Shown here: in pieces, positions 62,264-64,000 of the stretch
Position numbering within the stretch: the first letter of the stretch is position 1
Layout of the letters: each line of letters starts with the position of its first letter
DNA from: Blattabacterium sp. (Blatta orientalis) str. Tarazona
Lineage (GTDB): Bacteria > Bacteroidota > Bacteroidia > Flavobacteriales > Blattabacteriaceae
Assembly: GCF_000334405.1 (NCBI RefSeq)
Contig: NC_020195.1
Span: 310,001-374,000 of the forward strand
Length of the DNA stretch: 64,000 nt
Direction of reading: 5' to 3'
Position numbers and translations under genes: made by a program
Notes under the pieces: model-generated
Told to the model about the DNA's origin: nothing
Databases searched by the model: none
What the model saw: the letters and a program-made list of their open reading frames with translations, nothing else

Positions 62264-63289
62264 ATGTTAGATATTAAAAAAAATTTTTCTCTCAAAAATT
62301 TTAATACATTTGGAATAAATGTTTATGCACATTATTTTGTAAATGTGAAAAGTATAGAAGATATACAAAAAATTTTCTTTAAACATCCATCCATTCCAAA
62401 ACTTTTTTTGGGAAATGGGAGTAATATTCTTTTTTTAAAGAATTATTATCAAGGAATGGTAATTAAAATTGGGATCAAAGGGAAGAAAGTGATTAAGGAA
62501 AACGAGAATCAAGCAGTTGTTCAAGCTTTTGCCGGAGAAAATTGGAAGGAATTTGTAGGTTGGACTATAAAAAAAGGTTTCAGTGGATTAGAGAATTTAT
62601 CGTTTATTCCTGGTTCGGTTGGGGCAGCTCCAATTCAAAACATTGGAGCCTATGGAGCAGAAGTAAAGGATACTTTGTTGGAAGTTCAAGTATATGAAAC
62701 GAATAATGGAAAAATGCGAATCTTCACACGAGAAGAATGTCAACTAGAATATCGTCATTCTTTTTTCAAACATCCACGTTTCAAAAATAAATTTTTGGTT
62801 TTATCTGTTTCCTTTCTATTAAGAAAAAAGTATCACAAGTTGAACACTTATTCCATTGAGATTCAAGAAGAATTAAAAAAAATGAATATTAAAAAACCAA
62901 CTATGTACGATTTAAGTAAAGCTATTCTTTACATTAGAAATAGAAAACTTCCAAACCCAAAAAAAATAGGAAATGCTGGTAGCTTTTTTATGAATCCAAT
63001 AATAGGGATATTGGATTTTAAAAAATTAAAATCTAAATATCCAACTATTACAGGATATTCTATTTCTACTAATCAAGTGAAACTATCTGCTAGTTCCTTG
63101 ATTGAAACTATAGGATGGAAAGGAAAAAAACAGGGGGATGTAGGTGTATATGAAAAACAACCTATAGTTTTGGTAAATTATGGAAGAGCTAGTGGAATGG
63201 ATATATATTCTTTTTCAGAAAAAATAACTCAAGACATAAAAAATAAGTTGGGCCTTGTTTTATCAAGAGAAGTTCATCTCATACGATAG
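62264..63289 (+). CDS. murB: UDP-N-acetylenolpyruvoylglucosamine reductase
   Basis: FAD enzyme completing UDP-MurNAc for peptidoglycan. Motifs: SLKNFNTFGINVYA, the FAD loop LGNGSNILF, PGSVGAAPIQNIGAYGAEV, and GNAGSFFMNPI with the catalytic Ser. The C-terminal region includes the proton-donor Glu area (VGVYEKQPIVLVN). 341 residues, type I length. It has its own upstream gap of about 90 nt with no clear promoter. Confidence 0.95.
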   Translation: MLDIKKNFSLKNFNTFGINVYAHYFVNVKSIEDIQKIFFKHPSIPKLFLGNGSNILFLKNYYQGMVIKIGIKGKKVIKENENQAVVQAFAGENWKEFVGWTIKKGFSGLENLSFIPGSVGAAPIQNIGAYGAEVKDTLLEVQVYETNNGKMRIFTREECQLEYRHSFFKHPRFKNKFLVLSVSFLLRKKYHKLNTYSIEIQEELKKMNIKKPTMYDLSKAILYIRNRKLPNPKKIGNAGSFFMNPIIGILDFKKLKSKYPTITGYSISTNQVKLSASSLIETIGWKGKKQGDVGVYEKQPIVLVNYGRASGMDIYSFSEKITQDIKNKLGLVLSREVHLIR

Positions 63290-63352
63290 TTCGTGAAAAA
63301 AACACTAAATAATGAAAAAGAAGTAAGACTTCACTATCTAAAGGAAAGCATT

Positions 63353-63360
63353 TACCTTTG
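63353..63360 (+). promoter_or_regulatory. -7 element of the PNP-like gene
   Basis: TACCTTTG matches the consensus. A start near 63366 would leave a leader of about 45 nt before ATG 63411. No TTG at the expected spacing. Confidence 0.45.
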
Positions 63361-63410
63361 TTTTATTTTTCTCTATTTTGTAAATAGAAAAGAAAAAAAT
63401 TTTTATTTCA

Positions 63411-64000
63411 ATGAATTTAGAAGAAAAATCCACAGAATATATACAAAAAAAAATCAAAGAAAAACCTGAATTTGGAATAATATTATTAGGAAATCAGTTT
63501 CATCAATTGGTCCATGAAATAAAAAATCCTATATGCATTCCTTACGAGGACATCCCAAATTTTACAAAAGTATATGGAAAATTTATATCCGGAGATATAG
63601 AAGGGAAAAAGGTTCTATTTTTAATAGAACCTTTTTCCTCTTATTATGAGGAGGAATATACTCCTCTTCCTCTAGTCATGTGTAAAAATATGGGGATAGA
63701 TAAGTTGATATTAATTAATATTTCTGGAGGAGTGAATCCAAACTACAAAACAGGAGATGTAATGTTGGTAAAAGATCATATTAATCTTTTCCCAGAAAGT
63801 CCTAATATGAAAAAATTTATGAAGAATAATTTTTTTGGAATAACAGAACCCTATGATCAAAAAATGATTGAAATGGCAGAGAATATAGCCATGAATCACA
63901 ATATTATCATACAAAAAGGGGTCTATGTCGCTTATCCTTATCCCCATTATAAAACCCATTCAGAATATGCAATGATACGATCCATGGGTGGGGATAGTGT
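63411..64000 (+). CDS. punA: Purine-nucleoside phosphorylase-like protein, 3' end outside window, active site altered
   Basis: Open to the right edge (196 codons seen). The trimeric PNP scaffold is clear: PEFGIILLG, IPYEDIPNF, INISGGVNPNYKTGDVMLVK then DHINLFPESP, and EPYDQKMIEMAENIA. The functional loops are not: the phosphate loop (GxGLG expected) reads LLGNQFHQL, the histidine motif (GRFHYYEGY expected) reads EPFSSYYEEEY, and GPTFETPAE reads PYPHYKTHSE with Lys in place of the purine-binding Glu. The last active-site Asn is past the edge. The frame is intact over a long scaffold, so a pseudoenzyme or changed activity is as likely as decay. The gene symbol marks the family only. Confidence 0.75.
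   Translation, partial: MNLEEKSTEYIQKKIKEKPEFGIILLGNQFHQLVHEIKNPICIPYEDIPNFTKVYGKFISGDIEGKKVLFLIEPFSSYYEEEYTPLPLVMCKNMGIDKLILINISGGVNPNYKTGDVMLVKDHINLFPESPNMKKFMKNNFFGITEPYDQKMIEMAENIAMNHNIIIQKGVYVAYPYPHYKTHSEYAMIRSMGGDS
63604..63638. repeat. 16-bp perfect inverted repeat inside the PNP-like gene
   Basis: Arms GGAAAAAGGTTCTATT (63604-63619) and its exact reverse complement (63623-63638) flank a 3-nt TTT loop. It lies fully inside coding sequence, in the codons for the lost histidine motif. No T tract follows, so it is not a terminator. Confidence 0.8.

Noticed and set aside
63604..63638. Intrinsic terminator in the PNP-like gene
   Set aside because: The hairpin has no T tract after it and lies early in an open reading frame.
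1..64000. Mobile elements, prophage, CRISPR or a replication origin
   Set aside because: No transposase or integrase, phage structural gene, repeat-spacer array, cas gene or DnaA-box cluster was seen.

Overview
The window is a strongly AT-rich, gene-dense bacterial segment from a reduced genome of the Flavobacteriales (Bacteroidota). I read it as a Blattabacterium-type cockroach endosymbiont. Reasons: Bacteroidota-specific gene types (an argF'-type transcarbamylase, a DAHP synthase/chorismate mutase fusion, standalone RibB, FabI and DnaG of the flavobacterial form, a mevalonate-pathway decarboxylase); promoters of the Bacteroidota type (TTG, about 19-20 nt, TAnnTTTG); little sign of Shine-Dalgarno use; almost no intergenic space; no mobile elements, phages or CRISPR; trimmed proteins; and many homopolymer tracts. 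Genus is inferred from gene content and was not checked by search.

Layout. 1-6.6 kb (+): carA (cut by the window edge), carB, argF', argB, argE, a carbamoyl-phosphate/arginine operon, then trxA and tRNA-Asp. 7-11 kb (-): ribB, an LptF/G permease, and ftsK, whose 5' end is broken by two homopolymer indels. 11-16.2 kb: outer-membrane porin, nadD, a polA reduced to its 5' nuclease domain, metG, and a lipoprotein gene carrying two homopolymer indels. 16.2-23 kb (-): tRNA-Ser, lysA, lon, ligA, prmC. 23-27.2 kb (+): mnmE, gltX, rpsF-rpsR-rplI. Then mntH (-) diverges from an aromatic operon (pheA, aminotransferase, tyrA, DAHP synthase/chorismate mutase) that continues into metK, fabI, rpe and dnaG. 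37-45 kb: peroxiredoxin, mtaB, lipB, lysS, an amidohydrolase, rsmG, aspartate aminotransferase, tRNA-His. 45-51 kb (mostly -): mvaD, a dicarboxylate symporter, tRNA-Gln, rpsP (+), truB, uppP, gyrB. 51-64 kb: argH, trmD, der, ruvA, a PiT phosphate transporter split by a homopolymer indel, a LuxE-like synthetase, CvpA-like protein, a conserved small protein, pheS, rlmB, two small envelope proteins, murB, and a PNP-family gene running off the end.

How it fits together. The gene set matches a nutrient-provisioning symbiont: arginine (carAB, argF'BEH), lysine (lysA) and phenylalanine/tyrosine (aromatic operon plus aminotransferases), with S-adenosylmethionine, riboflavin, NAD and lipoate steps, and basic replication, translation and wall synthesis. 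No obviously new multi-gene system is visible. The most interesting signals are: (i) four genes interrupted exactly at homopolymer tracts, where slippage could restore the frame; (ii) a PNP-family protein that keeps its fold but has lost every active-site motif I can see, with a 16-bp perfect inverted repeat at one lost motif; (iii) domain losses in FtsK, PolA, MetG and the DnaG zinc site; (iv) compact divergent promoters with embedded palindromes.
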